Of a stretch of DNA of 64,000 nucleotides, positions 27,183-35,654 are shown piece after piece (the first letter of the stretch is position 1; each line of letters starts with the position of its first letter). Below the pieces are notes generated by a model. It saw only the letters and a program-made list of their open reading frames with translations, was not told the DNA's origin and did not search any database. The position numbers were made by a program, and so were the translations under genes. The stretch lies in contig NZ_JBBVGT010000002.1 of assembly GCF_042159835.1 (NCBI RefSeq), forward strand, positions 2,108,001-2,172,000. The letters run 5' to 3'. The DNA is from Albibacterium profundi. GTDB lineage: Bacteria > Bacteroidota > Bacteroidia > Sphingobacteriales > Sphingobacteriaceae.

Positions 27183-27485
27183 ATGATGTTGAGCGGTGAT
27201 AAAGGAAGCGTTGTTGATAAAGTCGCCCGTGCGTTGAATATTAATAAAGCCTTTGGTGATTTATTGCCCGAAGACAAAGTCAGAAAAGTTCAATGGCTAC
27301 TGGACGAGGGAAAACGAATCGCATTTGTAAGTGATGGGAAAAATGATGCACCTGTGCTGGCATTAGCTGATGCTGGGATTGCCATGGGAGGTCTCGACAG
27401 TGGTGGTGCAATCAAAACGGCAGACATCGTTATTCAGATTTATCAATCCGGTAAAATTGTATCCACTATTAAACTGGTAAGATGA
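27183..27485 (+). pseudogene. Heavy-metal P-type ATPase remnant (P/hinge domain fragment)
   Basis: The 100-residue frame reads MMLSGDKGSVVDKVARALNI, AFGDLLPEDKVRKVQWLLDE and VSDGKNDAPVLALADAGIAM, i.e. the last part of the P domain of a P1B ATPase. The invariant GDGxNDAP has become SDGKNDAP, and no membrane segments precede or follow. The downstream side is replaced by an IS982 remnant. It is a dead fragment. Confidence 0.82.
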
Positions 27486-27499
27486 TCCGGAACATTGTA

Positions 27500-28004
27500 T
27501 AACAATATATAATTTTAACCCGTTGAGTGAAATTAAATGATTTGAATTTTGATGTTGTTTTTGTTCCTGTCGAAGATAACTTGTTCATAAACTGGATCAA
27601 AGTCATGGCCGTTATTTTCACCAGTATTCTTGTTTTGAACCCGCTAAAGGTTTTGGCATAATTCTCCTGATCGTGAACTGATAGCATAGTTGAGAGAGCA
27701 ATATTTTAATTCTTTTCCGTGATTTCCTGAAAATATAAGGTTGCTTTTATAGCCTTTTTGGTTCATTCTTATTGGAGTCTCCAAGACAATATTGACCGAA
27801 TCAAAAAGATCCATTGCTGCTCAACGTATAAATACCCCTTATCTAAAAAAGCGCATATTCAGATAGTTGGTGCTTGACATCTTGCAAATAGTGGAGATTA
27901 TATACATTTGCTTTGGTGATATCAACCGAATGGAACACACCGGAAAGAGTACGTTGACGATACGGATTTGTCTGTTTTCTTTTATGAGGTACGGAAAAGA
28001 GAAA
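27500..28004 (-). mobile_element. IS982-family transposase remnant
   Basis: Read leftwards in shifting frames, the minus strand gives RTLSGVFHSVDITKANVYNL, HYLQDVKHQLSEYA, FDSVNIVLETPIRMNQKGYK, LLSQLCYQFTIR and NYAKTFSGFKTRILVKITAM, then TLIQFMNKL. These are the middle and C-terminal segments of an IS982-type DDE transposase. At least two frameshifts and the missing N-terminus make it inactive. It abuts the truncated P-type ATPase and probably caused that truncation. I could not define terminal inverted repeats. Confidence 0.8.
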
Positions 28005-28005
28005 C

Positions 28006-28040
28006 AACCTTAAGTGAAAAAAATAATTTCACTTAAGGTT
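28006..28040 (-). terminator. Perfect hairpin, likely terminator of the CDF gene
   Basis: AACCTTAAGTGAAA (28006-28019) pairs perfectly over 14 bp with TTTCACTTAAGGTT (28027-28040), with a 7-nt loop. On the minus strand it is followed by GTTTCTCTTTT. It lies 53 bp after the CDF stop codon. Confidence 0.75.
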
Positions 28041-28093
28041 GCCAAAATTGATTCTCCTGAAAAATAATTCGGATTTAATAACTTTGAAAAGAC

Positions 28094-28888
28094 TTAGTTA
28101 GCTAACTTTAAAATCCGGTACGCTCCTCTGGCAACGATGATAAACACAATCGCTCCAACGATTAAATCGGGGTAACCCGAATTGAGCCAATTAACCAAAA
28201 GGCCGGCAACAATAACACCTGAATTAATAATCACGTCGTTCGAGGTGAAAATCATAGACGCTTGCATATGAGCTTCTTTACTTTTGTTTTTTTGCAGTAA
28301 GTACAAACAAATTACGTTTGCAATCAATGCCAAAGAACTGACAATAATCATGGTCTGAAAATCAGGCATACTTTCGACGCCGATAAACCGCCTGATCACT
28401 TCAATAAAACCGACAAGCGCTAAAACAATCTGAAAATACCCTGCAAATTTTGCTATAGAGTTCTTTCTTGCGATCGTACCGCCCACAGCAAATAAGGCCA
28501 ACGCATAAACAATGCTGTCTGCCAACATGTCCAGACTGTCCGCTACAAGTCCCATCGACTTGGAAAAGATACCAAATAGCATTTCTAATCCAAAAAACAC
28601 GAAGTTAATGACTAACACTGTCCATAGCAGCTTCCGTTGGTTGCCACCTGTTTCCTCCTCCAAAATGGTATTACTCGCTTCGGTTAAAATTAGCGTTGTA
28701 TTTAAGTTCAAGGCTTCCAGAGCCGAGAGAATCGGCTCATGAGAACCGTCGTGATAGGCGTCTAGTTTTCTGTTAGGAATATCAAAATCAAGGGATTTTA
28801 CCGTATCCAAATGTTGCAATTTCATGCGGATTAATTGTTCCTCACTTGCACAATCCATTTTGGTTATTTTAAAACTCGTCTTATACAT
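28094..28888 (-). CDS. Cation diffusion facilitator (CDF) with N-terminal HMA-like domain
   Basis: A 264-residue protein. Residues 1-70 look like a heavy-metal-associated fold (SFKITKMDCASEEQLIRMKL, one Cys kept). Residues 85-260 have six helices of the CDF transporter type, with the metal-site helix SMGLVADSLDMLADSIVYAL (Asp pair) and HMQASMIFTSNDVIINSGV in helix 5. CDF proteins export Zn, Co, Cd or Fe by proton exchange. The usual C-terminal cytosolic domain is absent and the HMA-like domain replaces it at the N-terminus. It is the only leftward gene in the ICE part and has its own terminator. Confidence 0.87.
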   Translation of the reverse strand: MYKTSFKITKMDCASEEQLIRMKLQHLDTVKSLDFDIPNRKLDAYHDGSHEPILSALEALNLNTTLILTEASNTILEEETGGNQRKLLWTVLVINFVFFGLEMLFGIFSKSMGLVADSLDMLADSIVYALALFAVGGTIARKNSIAKFAGYFQIVLALVGFIEVIRRFIGVESMPDFQTMIIVSSLALIANVICLYLLQKNKSKEAHMQASMIFTSNDVIINSGVIVAGLLVNWLNSGYPDLIVGAIVFIIVARGAYRILKLAN

Positions 28889-28988
28889 TTTTAAGTATTA
28901 CTTTAATTCCACTAAAGGTATTAAAAAAAATATATTAGGTCGTTGCACTCGACAAGTAATGAATTCATTGACGTTATCTTTACTTAAA

Positions 28989-29073
28989 CGCAAAACCTCG
29001 GATTCCTTTTGTTAAAGCTCCCCTCTCCTAAATGAATGAACCTGTCAAGAGACCATGGAATAAATCGGACTGA
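28989..29073. repeat. 85-bp direct repeat, copy A
   Basis: From CGCAAAACCTCGGATTCC to GGACTGA this 85-bp block matches 57913-57997 at 81 of 85 positions by eye, in the same orientation. Similarity stops abruptly on both sides. It lies in the intergenic region right of the CDF gene, at the edge of cargo module 1. Confidence 0.92.
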
Positions 29074-29314
29074 CCGAACAGAAAATATTTCATGCTGAAA
29101 TTGTAGTGGATAATGACAAAATAGTCAGGGAAACCAAAGCCTATCAGAATATACCGAAAATTCTATCCTTTATGGATGAGCAGGGCGAGGATAAGATGAA
29201 ACATCAGATTGATAGTAATTATCGCCAGATAAAACAAGACATTGTAATGTTATCGAAATGGAATTGGAGGGTATCAAGAATGACCCCCACTTGCAGCATT
29301 TGGTGCAAGTGTAA
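29064..29314 (+). pseudogene. Remnant of an unrecognised gene abutting repeat copy A
   Basis: An open frame begins at the right edge of repeat copy A (TEQKIFHAEIVVDNDKIVRE, then TKAYQNIPKILSFMDEQGED). After a probable frameshift near 29250 it continues IEMELEGIKNDPHLQHLVQV to a stop. The composition is coding-like, but there is no proper start and the frame breaks. I do not recognise the family. It looks like the 3' end of a cytosolic protein gene cut at the repeat. Confidence 0.5.
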
Positions 29315-29719
29315 AACAAAAATCCCCCATTTAATAAACACTAATATATTCATCATTTTGTATTAATTAAACAGTCGAAGATATATGCTCAGCCGATACT
29401 CTAAAAGTCATTCATTTTTCTAATGTCTAATGCCAAAAGTGCTGTCCAGCAAAAGTTATCTATCTCTCAATTAATGATGGATAATAGAATAGCTCTTCCT
29501 TGCCGCGCTTTATAGCTTTTTTATGGTCTAATATAGAAATTGTAAACTTTAGTAGTTTAGGATTGTTAAAGATAAAAAACATCAAGTGGATAGTCGTAGT
29601 TGTCTTTTTCGATTACACAAATCGAATCGTGCTGATAATGAGGCTTTAAAAAAATATAGCTATGAACGTATTCTTGATTATAAAAATAGGGTATATATAT
29701 TATATACATACCGGCTAAC
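29315..29719. other. AT-rich non-coding stretch
   Basis: No supported gene. The block starting ATTGTAAACTTTA at 29539 resembles the leader of four-helix copy 1 (ATTGTAAACTTTA at 14101). The matching downstream part of that leader (TGGCTTTAGAACA) appears only at 29958, with the DUF305 remnant in between. Confidence 0.5.
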
Positions 29720-29941
29720 TTGGCAGCAAGCGCACAGCACCGACACAAAAAGAGTGATACAACTGGCCGAGCTAAGCATAATCAGATAATGCAGGATTCC
29801 CTTCAGAAGATCAATCCTAACCAAATGGAGGACCGCTCATCTGATAAAAGTATGAAGCAAATGGCAGTGAAGATCATAGAGGCACAGGAAAAGGAAATTT
29901 CAAAATTACAAGATTGGTTATTGGCAAGAGGTCATAAGTAA
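29720..29941 (+). pseudogene. DUF305-family remnant (C-terminal helix only)
   Basis: The final residues SSDKSMKQMAVKIIEAQEKE then ISKLQDWLLARGHK match the conserved C-terminal helix of DUF305 proteins, small His/Met-rich proteins common in copper islands. The HHxxA-type copper motifs of the N-terminal part are missing and the preceding sequence is not family-like, so this is a 3' fragment. It appears inserted in the leader of the second four-helix gene. Confidence 0.6.
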
Positions 29942-30022
29942 TGTCAAAATTCAAAATTGGCTTTAGAACAATAACAAGATAATGTCAATTAACTAAATTT
30001 TTAACTATTAAAAACAACGATT

Positions 30023-30367
30023 ATGTCACATCAACAGTATCAGAATTGCATTGACGCATGCTACGCATGTGCAATAGCTTGCAGCCATTGCGCTACAGAA
30101 TGTTTAAAGGAAGAAAAGGTTCAGGACTTGAGAAGATGTATCCAGTTGGATCTGGAATGTGCGTCTATTTGTAAATCCGCAGCAGATTTGATGAGTCTGG
30201 GAAGCAGTTTCAGTTCTCATATCTGCCGTGTTTGCGCCGATGTCTGTAATGCGTGCGCAGACGAATGTGAAAAGCACGCTCAAATGGGTATGGAACATTG
30301 CCGTGAATGTGCTGACGCTTGTAGAAAGTGTGCCCAGGCATGCGAAGAAATGGCAACCGCGGCTTAG
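30023..30367 (+). CDS. Four-helix bundle copper-binding protein (DUF326-type), copy 2
   Basis: A 114-residue Cys-rich protein, near-duplicate of the one at 14186 (CIDACYACAIACSHCATECL, CASICKSAAD, CRVCADVCNACADECEKHAQ, CRECADACRKCAQACEE). All Cys positions are kept; the differences are conservative and outside the Cys ladder. It probably stores or buffers Cu(I) in the cytosol. The two upstream regions share TGGCTTTAGAACA. It opens cargo module 2, followed by its own hairpin. Confidence 0.88.
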   Translation: MSHQQYQNCIDACYACAIACSHCATECLKEEKVQDLRRCIQLDLECASICKSAADLMSLGSSFSSHICRVCADVCNACADECEKHAQMGMEHCRECADACRKCAQACEEMATAA

Positions 30368-30467
30368 ATTCTTGATAAAGACGTAAAAATGCTATATGTC
30401 ATTATGTATGTGAGGTTTATTAACTGACGTATATAGCAAAAATGAGGATCGTCTTCTTAAGTATTGG

Positions 30468-30514
30468 AAATAAAATATCCCCCAAGCAGCCAAACTTAAG
30501 GGGATGTTTTATTT
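30468..30514 (+). terminator. Hairpin terminator after four-helix protein copy 2
   Basis: AAATAAAATATCCCC (30468-30482) pairs with GGGGATGTTTTATTT (30500-30514) with one wobble, around a 17-nt loop. The descending arm is T-rich, which fits Rho-independent termination. Confidence 0.75.
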
Positions 30515-30574
30515 AGTCATATAAAAATTAATTCTTCTACATACTACATTTTTGTACAAAAGCTATTCAGTTCC

Positions 30575-30603
30575 TTTGTTCCTACATAATAATTGTAGTT
30601 TTG
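30575..30603 (+). promoter_or_regulatory. Putative promoter of AraC-type regulator
   Basis: TTTG (30575-30578) and TAGTTTTG (30596-30603), 17 nt apart, resemble the Bacteroidota -33/-7 elements. The start codon is 21 bp further on. Spacing is 2 nt shorter than the best consensus. Confidence 0.5.
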
Positions 30604-30624
30604 TGTATGTATTATAATTAACAT

Positions 30625-31191
30625 ATGACGACGTTATTTATTAAAAATATGGTTTGTAACCGTTGTATCATGGTCGTTCAGAACGAACTAGATAAGCTCG
30701 GTTTGGCTGTTAAAAATATAAAACTAGGTGAAATTACCCTTGCAAAAGAATTAACTTTCAACGAAAAAGAAGTTCTGGAGGAAGCCTTGGATCCGTTAGG
30801 TTTTCAGATAATTGATGACAAAAAATGCCGCATTATTGAAAAGATAAAAAATATTATTATCGAGCTGGTTCATCATCAAGACAACGATGCCAAAACCAAC
30901 CTTTCGGATGTATTGAGTAGTCAACTACATCACGATTATAATTACTTGTCCAATTTGTTTTCAGATATAGAAGGCACTACCATCGAAAAATACTTTATAG
31001 CCCAAAAGATTGAAAAGGTAAAAGAATTACTGGTGTATGATGAATTGTCTTTGAGTGAAATTGCTTTCCGCTTGAATTATTCAAGCGTAGCCTATTTAAG
31101 CAACCAGTTCAAAAAGGTAACCGGACTGTCTCCAAGCCATTTCAAACAGATCGGAGAAGATAAAAGAAAGCCGCTGGATGAAGTTAAGTAA
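30625..31191 (+). CDS. AraC-family regulator with metal-binding HMA-like N-terminus
   Basis: A 188-residue regulator. Residues 1-65 are an HMA/CopZ-like fold with a CxxC metal site (MTTLFIKNMVCNRCIMVV). Residues 85-180 are an AraC-type double helix-turn-helix (KIEKVKELLVYDELSLSEIA, FRLNYSSVAYLSNQFKKVTG, LSPSHFKQIG). Fusion of a soft-metal site to AraC DNA-binding helices suggests direct Cu(I) or Ag(I) sensing. It is upstream of copA and copZ, and a 35-bp sequence repeated before both of those genes is a candidate operator. Confidence 0.88.
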   Translation: MTTLFIKNMVCNRCIMVVQNELDKLGLAVKNIKLGEITLAKELTFNEKEVLEEALDPLGFQIIDDKKCRIIEKIKNIIIELVHHQDNDAKTNLSDVLSSQLHHDYNYLSNLFSDIEGTTIEKYFIAQKIEKVKELLVYDELSLSEIAFRLNYSSVAYLSNQFKKVTGLSPSHFKQIGEDKRKPLDEVK

Positions 31192-31220
31192 ATATATTAG
31201 ATTTTAGCGCCTCCTAATCC

Positions 31221-31255
31221 GTAAATCTTACAAATCAATCCCAAAATTACACAAT
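31221..31255. repeat. 35-bp repeated element upstream of copA
   Basis: It starts GTAAATCTTACAAATCAA and ends AAATTACACAA, and recurs with a few mismatches at 33534-33568 before the copZ-like gene. It sits just after the AraC stop codon and about 55 bp before copA. Confidence 0.7.
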
Positions 31256-31309
31256 AGCCACCATGATTATAATGCCCAATTTTGTAGTGTAAAATAACAC
31301 AAACGAAAT

Positions 31310-33529
31310 ATGGCTATAAATAATCAAAATACGAAAAAAGATACCTTTCCGGTATTGGGTATGACCTGTGCTTCTTGTGCAGGCAATGCAGAAAGTATTG
31401 TAAAACATGAGCCGGGAGTCGTTAATGCCTCAGTGAACTTTGCTACGGGCAATCTTACTGTTGAATATCTACCAAATTTGACCGATGTCTTCAAACTGCA
31501 AAAAGCCGTTCAGGGTGTTGGGTATGATTTACTGGTAGAAGACGAAAGTAAACAGCAGGAAACCCTGGAAACGATCCACGCTCAGAAATACCGAATGTTA
31601 AAAAATAAAACTATTTGGGCTCTTGTGCTGTCACTCCCAGTGGTGATAATTGGTATGTTCTTTATGAATATGCCTTATGGCAATGAAATTATGTGGTTGT
31701 TCTCTACGCCTGTTGTACTATGGTTAGGGAGAGACTTTTTCATCAATGCATGGAAACAGGCAAAACACCGTTCCGCCAATATGGATACATTAGTAGCCTT
31801 GAGTACAGGTATCGCCTATATATTTAGTGTATTCAATATGTTGTTTGCCAGTTTTTGGGAACAAAGGGGGTTAGAAGCTCACGTATACTTTGAAGCTGCA
31901 GCCGTAATTATCGCATTTATCCTGTTAGGAAAGTTGTTGGAGGAAAAAGCCAAAGGAAATACTTCATCAGCCATTAAAAAACTGATGGGCTTACAGCCGA
32001 AAACGGTTCTGGTAATAGAGGCAGACGGTACTGAAAAACAAAAAGCCATTGAAGACGTAAACGCAGGCGATACAATCCTTGTAAAACCCGGAGAAAAAAT
32101 CGCGGTTGATGGTATGGTAACTTCCGGTAGCTCCTATGTTGATGAGAGTATGTTGAGTGGCGAACCTGTTTCCATCCTGAAAAACGAAAACGAAAAGGTA
32201 TTTGCGGGAACCATAAACCAGAAAGGGAGTTTCCAATTCAGGGCGGTGAAAGTAGGTAAAGAAACCATGCTTGCCCAAATCATAAAAATGGTACAGGATG
32301 CCCAAGGTAGTAAAGCGCCTGTACAGAAATTGGTAGATAAAATTGCGGGGATCTTTGTTCCGGTAGTAATTGGTATTGCTATCCTAACGTTTATCCTATG
32401 GCTGATTTTAGGAGGTGAGAATGGTGTAGTTCAAGGATTATTGGCAGCCGTTACCGTATTGGTTATCGCTTGTCCTTGTGCTTTGGGCTTGGCTACTCCT
32501 ACAGCTATTATGGTAGGCGTTGGTAAAGGTGCTGAAAACGGTATTTTGATTAAAGATGCCGAAAGTCTTGAATTGGCCAAAAAAGTAAATGCAATCGTAT
32601 TGGATAAAACGGGTACTATTACAGAAGGTAGGCCGCAGGTAACAGGAATCCAATGGCTGAATAATTATGATGCAACAAAAAACATCCTTTTGAGTATCGA
32701 GAAGCAATCTGAGCATCCATTAGCTGAAGCAATTGTTAAGCAGCTTGACGACGTGGCAGCTACTTCGATATCGATGTTTGATAGTATTACAGGTAAAGGT
32801 GCAAAAGCTAACCATAATAATCAAACGTACTATGTTGGTAATAAGAAGTTGTTAGCTGACAACAATATTACCATTGCTGACGAACTTTTAAAACAAGCAG
32901 ATGAATGGGGAAAACAGTCAAAAACGGTTATTTGGTTTTCAGACAGCAAACAGGCTCTTTCGGTATTAGCCATATCGGACAAGATTAAAGAAACTTCCGT
33001 ACAAGCAATCAAAGAAATGCAGGATATGGGGATCGAACTCTATATGCTGACCGGAGATAATGAAGCAACCGCTAAAGCTATTGCAGGACAAACAGGTATA
33101 AGACATTACAAGGCAGAGGTATTGCCACAGCACAAAGCAGACTTTGTAAAAGAACTACAACAGCAGGGCAAAGTTGTAGCAATGGTTGGTGACGGTATCA
33201 ATGATAGTACGGCCCTCGCAACCGCTGATGTAAGTATTGCGATGGGTAAAGGAAGCGATATTGCGATGGATGTAGCCAAAATGACCATCATCTCATCGGA
33301 CTTGACCAAAATACCACAGGCAATAAAATTGTCAAAACAAACTGTAGCCACCATTAAGCAAAACCTGTTCTGGGCGTTTATCTATAATCTTATAGGTATC
33401 CCTATTGCCGCAGGTATTCTCTATCCGATCAACGGTTTCTTGCTAAACCCGATGATTGCAGGTGCGGCAATGGCGTTGAGTAGTGTGAGTGTAATCAGCA
33501 ACAGCTTGCGGTTAAAATTGAAAGAGTAA
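31310..33529 (+). CDS. copA: Copper-exporting P1B-1 ATPase CopA
   Basis: A 739-residue P-type ATPase with one N-terminal HMA domain (GMTCASCAG, Cys 20 and 23). The membrane CPC site is in VIACPCALGLATPTAIMVG (about residue 387), phosphorylation site DKTGTITEG near 431, the HP motif is in SEHPLAEAI, and GDGINDSTALA follows (Ser replaces the usual Ala of GDGINDAPAL). CPC with an HMA domain marks Cu(I)/Ag(I) export from cytosol to periplasm. It follows the AraC regulator and precedes copZ; all three form the cytosolic copper-detoxification set. Confidence 0.95.
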   Translation: MAINNQNTKKDTFPVLGMTCASCAGNAESIVKHEPGVVNASVNFATGNLTVEYLPNLTDVFKLQKAVQGVGYDLLVEDESKQQETLETIHAQKYRMLKNKTIWALVLSLPVVIIGMFFMNMPYGNEIMWLFSTPVVLWLGRDFFINAWKQAKHRSANMDTLVALSTGIAYIFSVFNMLFASFWEQRGLEAHVYFEAAAVIIAFILLGKLLEEKAKGNTSSAIKKLMGLQPKTVLVIEADGTEKQKAIEDVNAGDTILVKPGEKIAVDGMVTSGSSYVDESMLSGEPVSILKNENEKVFAGTINQKGSFQFRAVKVGKETMLAQIIKMVQDAQGSKAPVQKLVDKIAGIFVPVVIGIAILTFILWLILGGENGVVQGLLAAVTVLVIACPCALGLATPTAIMVGVGKGAENGILIKDAESLELAKKVNAIVLDKTGTITEGRPQVTGIQWLNNYDATKNILLSIEKQSEHPLAEAIVKQLDDVAATSISMFDSITGKGAKANHNNQTYYVGNKKLLADNNITIADELLKQADEWGKQSKTVIWFSDSKQALSVLAISDKIKETSVQAIKEMQDMGIELYMLTGDNEATAKAIAGQTGIRHYKAEVLPQHKADFVKELQQQGKVVAMVGDGINDSTALATADVSIAMGKGSDIAMDVAKMTIISSDLTKIPQAIKLSKQTVATIKQNLFWAFIYNLIGIPIAAGILYPINGFLLNPMIAGAAMALSSVSVISNSLRLKLKE

Positions 33530-33533
33530 ATCA

Positions 33534-33568
33534 GTAAATCTCACAAATCAAACAAGAAATTACACAAC
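33534..33568. repeat. 35-bp repeated element upstream of copZ-like gene
   Basis: It starts GTAAATCTCACAAATCAA and ends AAATTACACAA, matching 31221-31255 in the same orientation with mismatches mainly in the middle. It begins 4 bp after the copA stop codon. Confidence 0.7.
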
Positions 33569-33628
33569 AATACTGAACGAGATAATACCGAAATTTACAT
33601 GATCTAATAAAACATAAAGTTTAACAAA

Positions 33629-33850
33629 ATGGAAAATAGAGAATTAAAATTCAAGACAAACATCAATTGCGGCGGTTGTATCGCATCTGTAAAACCTCAC
33701 TTGGACAAAGCTAATGAGATTTCTCATTGGAAAGTTGATACAGGCAGCAAGGATAAGGTGCTAACCGTTACCTCCGATGGTGCAACTGAACAGCAGGTTA
33801 TCGACATCGTGGAACAGGCGGGTTTTAAAATAGAACCCATCAATTCTTGA
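33629..33850 (+). CDS. copZ: CopZ-like heavy-metal chaperone
   Basis: A 73-residue single HMA domain. Metal site FKTNINCGGCIASVKPHL (CGGC), then a beta-alpha-beta pattern ending IVEQAGFKIEPINS, at normal CopZ length. It should carry Cu(I) to CopA. It is 100 bp downstream of copA, with a second copy of the candidate operator in the gap. Confidence 0.9.
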   Translation: MENRELKFKTNINCGGCIASVKPHLDKANEISHWKVDTGSKDKVLTVTSDGATEQQVIDIVEQAGFKIEPINS

Positions 33851-33999
33851 TATACCGAAAGTTCGTAAGAAATCCAATCGCAAAGGGTATAATAATATAA
33901 TTGTTGTACCCTTTGTAACTTTTTCCACAAAAAAACAATGCTTTTTAGAAAAAATAGTTTAAGTTTGCACCAAGATGAGGTTTACCATAACTGGGATAT

Positions 34000-34377
34000 A
34001 TGTCTAAAATGCTAAAGATATTCTTGAGTTTATGTTTACTGGGATTTTTTCTAATTCCAGCAGAAGCCTCCGCGTGCTCATCTCATACCACTGAAGTCGT
34101 CAAAAAAGAAAAATCTTGTTCCAATGATTCTTCAGATGGCCATCATGCTGAAGGTTCTTGCGAAAAAGATTGTTGCAACGACGATGCAAGTACTGACTGT
34201 TCAGGAAATTGCGGCCAGAAATCGTGTCACAGCTCCTTTCCTACATTTTGGATGCACGATATTAAAGATTCTCAAAAGGCCTTTCTTTTTGAGAGCGAAA
34301 GATCATTCCCATTACACAATCAACCCTATTATTCTTCAGGGTTTCATTCCATCTGGCAACCGCCTAAAATAGCTTAA
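34000..34377 (+). CDS. Small Cys-rich exported protein (HYC_CC_PP-like)
   Basis: A 125-residue protein with a signal peptide (MSKMLKIFLSLCLLGFFLIP, cleaved near AEASA). The central region has about 10 Cys with Ser/His/Asp (CSNDSSDGHHAEGSCEKDCC, then DCSGNCGQKSCHSS). The C-terminus HSIWQPPKIA shares the QPP ending of the protein at 15123. Most likely it is a periplasmic copper-binding or pump-associated protein. The family call is tentative. It lies upstream of the DUF3347/cus genes on the same strand. Confidence 0.6.
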   Translation: MSKMLKIFLSLCLLGFFLIPAEASACSSHTTEVVKKEKSCSNDSSDGHHAEGSCEKDCCNDDASTDCSGNCGQKSCHSSFPTFWMHDIKDSQKAFLFESERSFPLHNQPYYSSGFHSIWQPPKIA

Positions 34378-34461
34378 TTGGCTTCCTAGCCAAAAGTGTG
34401 TCTTGTCGAAAGCTAAACCAGTTTTCGGAAATCCCCTATTTTATTATTTTTTTAACTACGA

Positions 34462-35001
34462 ATGAAATCAATATCAAGAATATTGATGGTAATCACTGTA
34501 TTACTATCATATACAAGCGGTTTTGCCAAAGTCAACCTTGCAAATGAATCGGCTCAAAACGTCTCTCAACTTACAGCACTTTTCGACAACTATTTTTCAA
34601 TTAAAGATGCTCTTGTAAGCAGCGATGCCAGTATGGCGGCTTCGAAAGCGGCAAGTATGGTCGTTTCGATTAAAGCCGTGGACATGGGGAAGCTTTCCTC
34701 AGAAGAACATAACGCATGGATGAAGGTCACGAATGACCTAACTAATAGCGCAGGAACAATTACCAAATCCAAAAACGTTTCACAACAAAGACAAGCCTTT
34801 GCCTTACTTTCTAAAAGTATGTACGAACTGGCGAAGGAATCAAATCAAGCTGTACCAGTATTTTACCAACATTGTTCGATGTTCAACAATGGAAAAGGCG
34901 CAAACTGGCTAAGTAAAGAATCCGCAATCAAGAACCCTTATTACGGCAACAAGATGCTGACGTGCGGAAGTGTCACAGAAACGATTAACAACGGTAAATA
35001 A
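34462..35001 (+). CDS. DUF3347 domain exported protein
   Basis: A 179-residue protein with a signal peptide (MKSISRILMVITVLLSYTSG). The DUF3347 domain shows LFDNYFSIKDALVSSDASMA, and a C-terminal block with possible metal ligands (PVFYQHCSMFNNGKGANWLS, KNPYYGNKMLTCGSVTE). DUF3347 often occurs alone or fused to CusB-type adaptors in copper operons, so a periplasmic copper-handling role is inferred. A paralogue follows 52 bp downstream. Confidence 0.85.
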   Translation: MKSISRILMVITVLLSYTSGFAKVNLANESAQNVSQLTALFDNYFSIKDALVSSDASMAASKAASMVVSIKAVDMGKLSSEEHNAWMKVTNDLTNSAGTITKSKNVSQQRQAFALLSKSMYELAKESNQAVPVFYQHCSMFNNGKGANWLSKESAIKNPYYGNKMLTCGSVTETINNGK

Positions 35002-35053
35002 TAAAGCAACATATACAAATTACATAACACAGTTTTAACAATTAACAAAAATC

Positions 35054-35644
35054 ATGACAATGAAACATTTATTTTTAGGCCTAATCGCCTCTTCAGTGCT
35101 GGCTTTAACAGCATGTAACGGAAACGCAGAAAAGAAATCGGAAAGCACCACGCATGCAGATCATTCAACTGAAACGGCGCCTGCTGCCAATGATGCTACA
35201 TCCCATGAGCAGGGCAATTTTTCTGAATTGTATGCTCACTACCAACATTTAACATTTGCTCTGTCGTCAGATAATGATAAAGAAGCTGCCAATGCCGCTA
35301 AAGGCATGTTGGAGGCCCTTCCTAAAATCAAGTCAGATGGGTTCAGTGCGGAAGACAAAACTACATACGAGGATATTGCTGCCGATATCCAGGAGCATGC
35401 TGAACATATCTCAGACAACTTAGGGAATATCGCTCATCAGCGTGAGCATTTGGTTACACTAAGCAAGGATTTTTACGATATAGCAAAGACCTTTGGCACC
35501 GAAAAGCCTTTATATAAAGTCTTTTGCCCGATGTACGATAACAACAAAGGCGCCTATTGGATAAGTGACAGTAAGGAAATCAAAAATCCGTACTATGGAG
35601 CGGAGATGCTCAGCTGTGGCGAAGTTCAAGAAGAGTTAAAGTAA
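35054..35644 (+). CDS. DUF3347 domain lipoprotein
   Basis: A 196-residue lipoprotein (MTMKHLFLGLIASSVLALTA, then C at about 21) with a short His-containing linker (THADHSTETAP). The DUF3347 domain again ends in VFCPMYDNNKGAYWISDSKE and KNPYYGAEMLSCGEVQ. The CPM/CG positions are conserved with the preceding paralogue. It is probably envelope-anchored and works with the cusABC pump encoded next. A strong inverted repeat separates it from cusA. Confidence 0.86.
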   Translation: MTMKHLFLGLIASSVLALTACNGNAEKKSESTTHADHSTETAPAANDATSHEQGNFSELYAHYQHLTFALSSDNDKEAANAAKGMLEALPKIKSDGFSAEDKTTYEDIAADIQEHAEHISDNLGNIAHQREHLVTLSKDFYDIAKTFGTEKPLYKVFCPMYDNNKGAYWISDSKEIKNPYYGAEMLSCGEVQEELK

Positions 35645-35654
35645 ATCAATGATT

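Noticed and set aside
29566..29748. Minus-strand 60-codon open frame
   Set aside because: AT-rich with no coding character, and it overlaps the DUF305 remnant.
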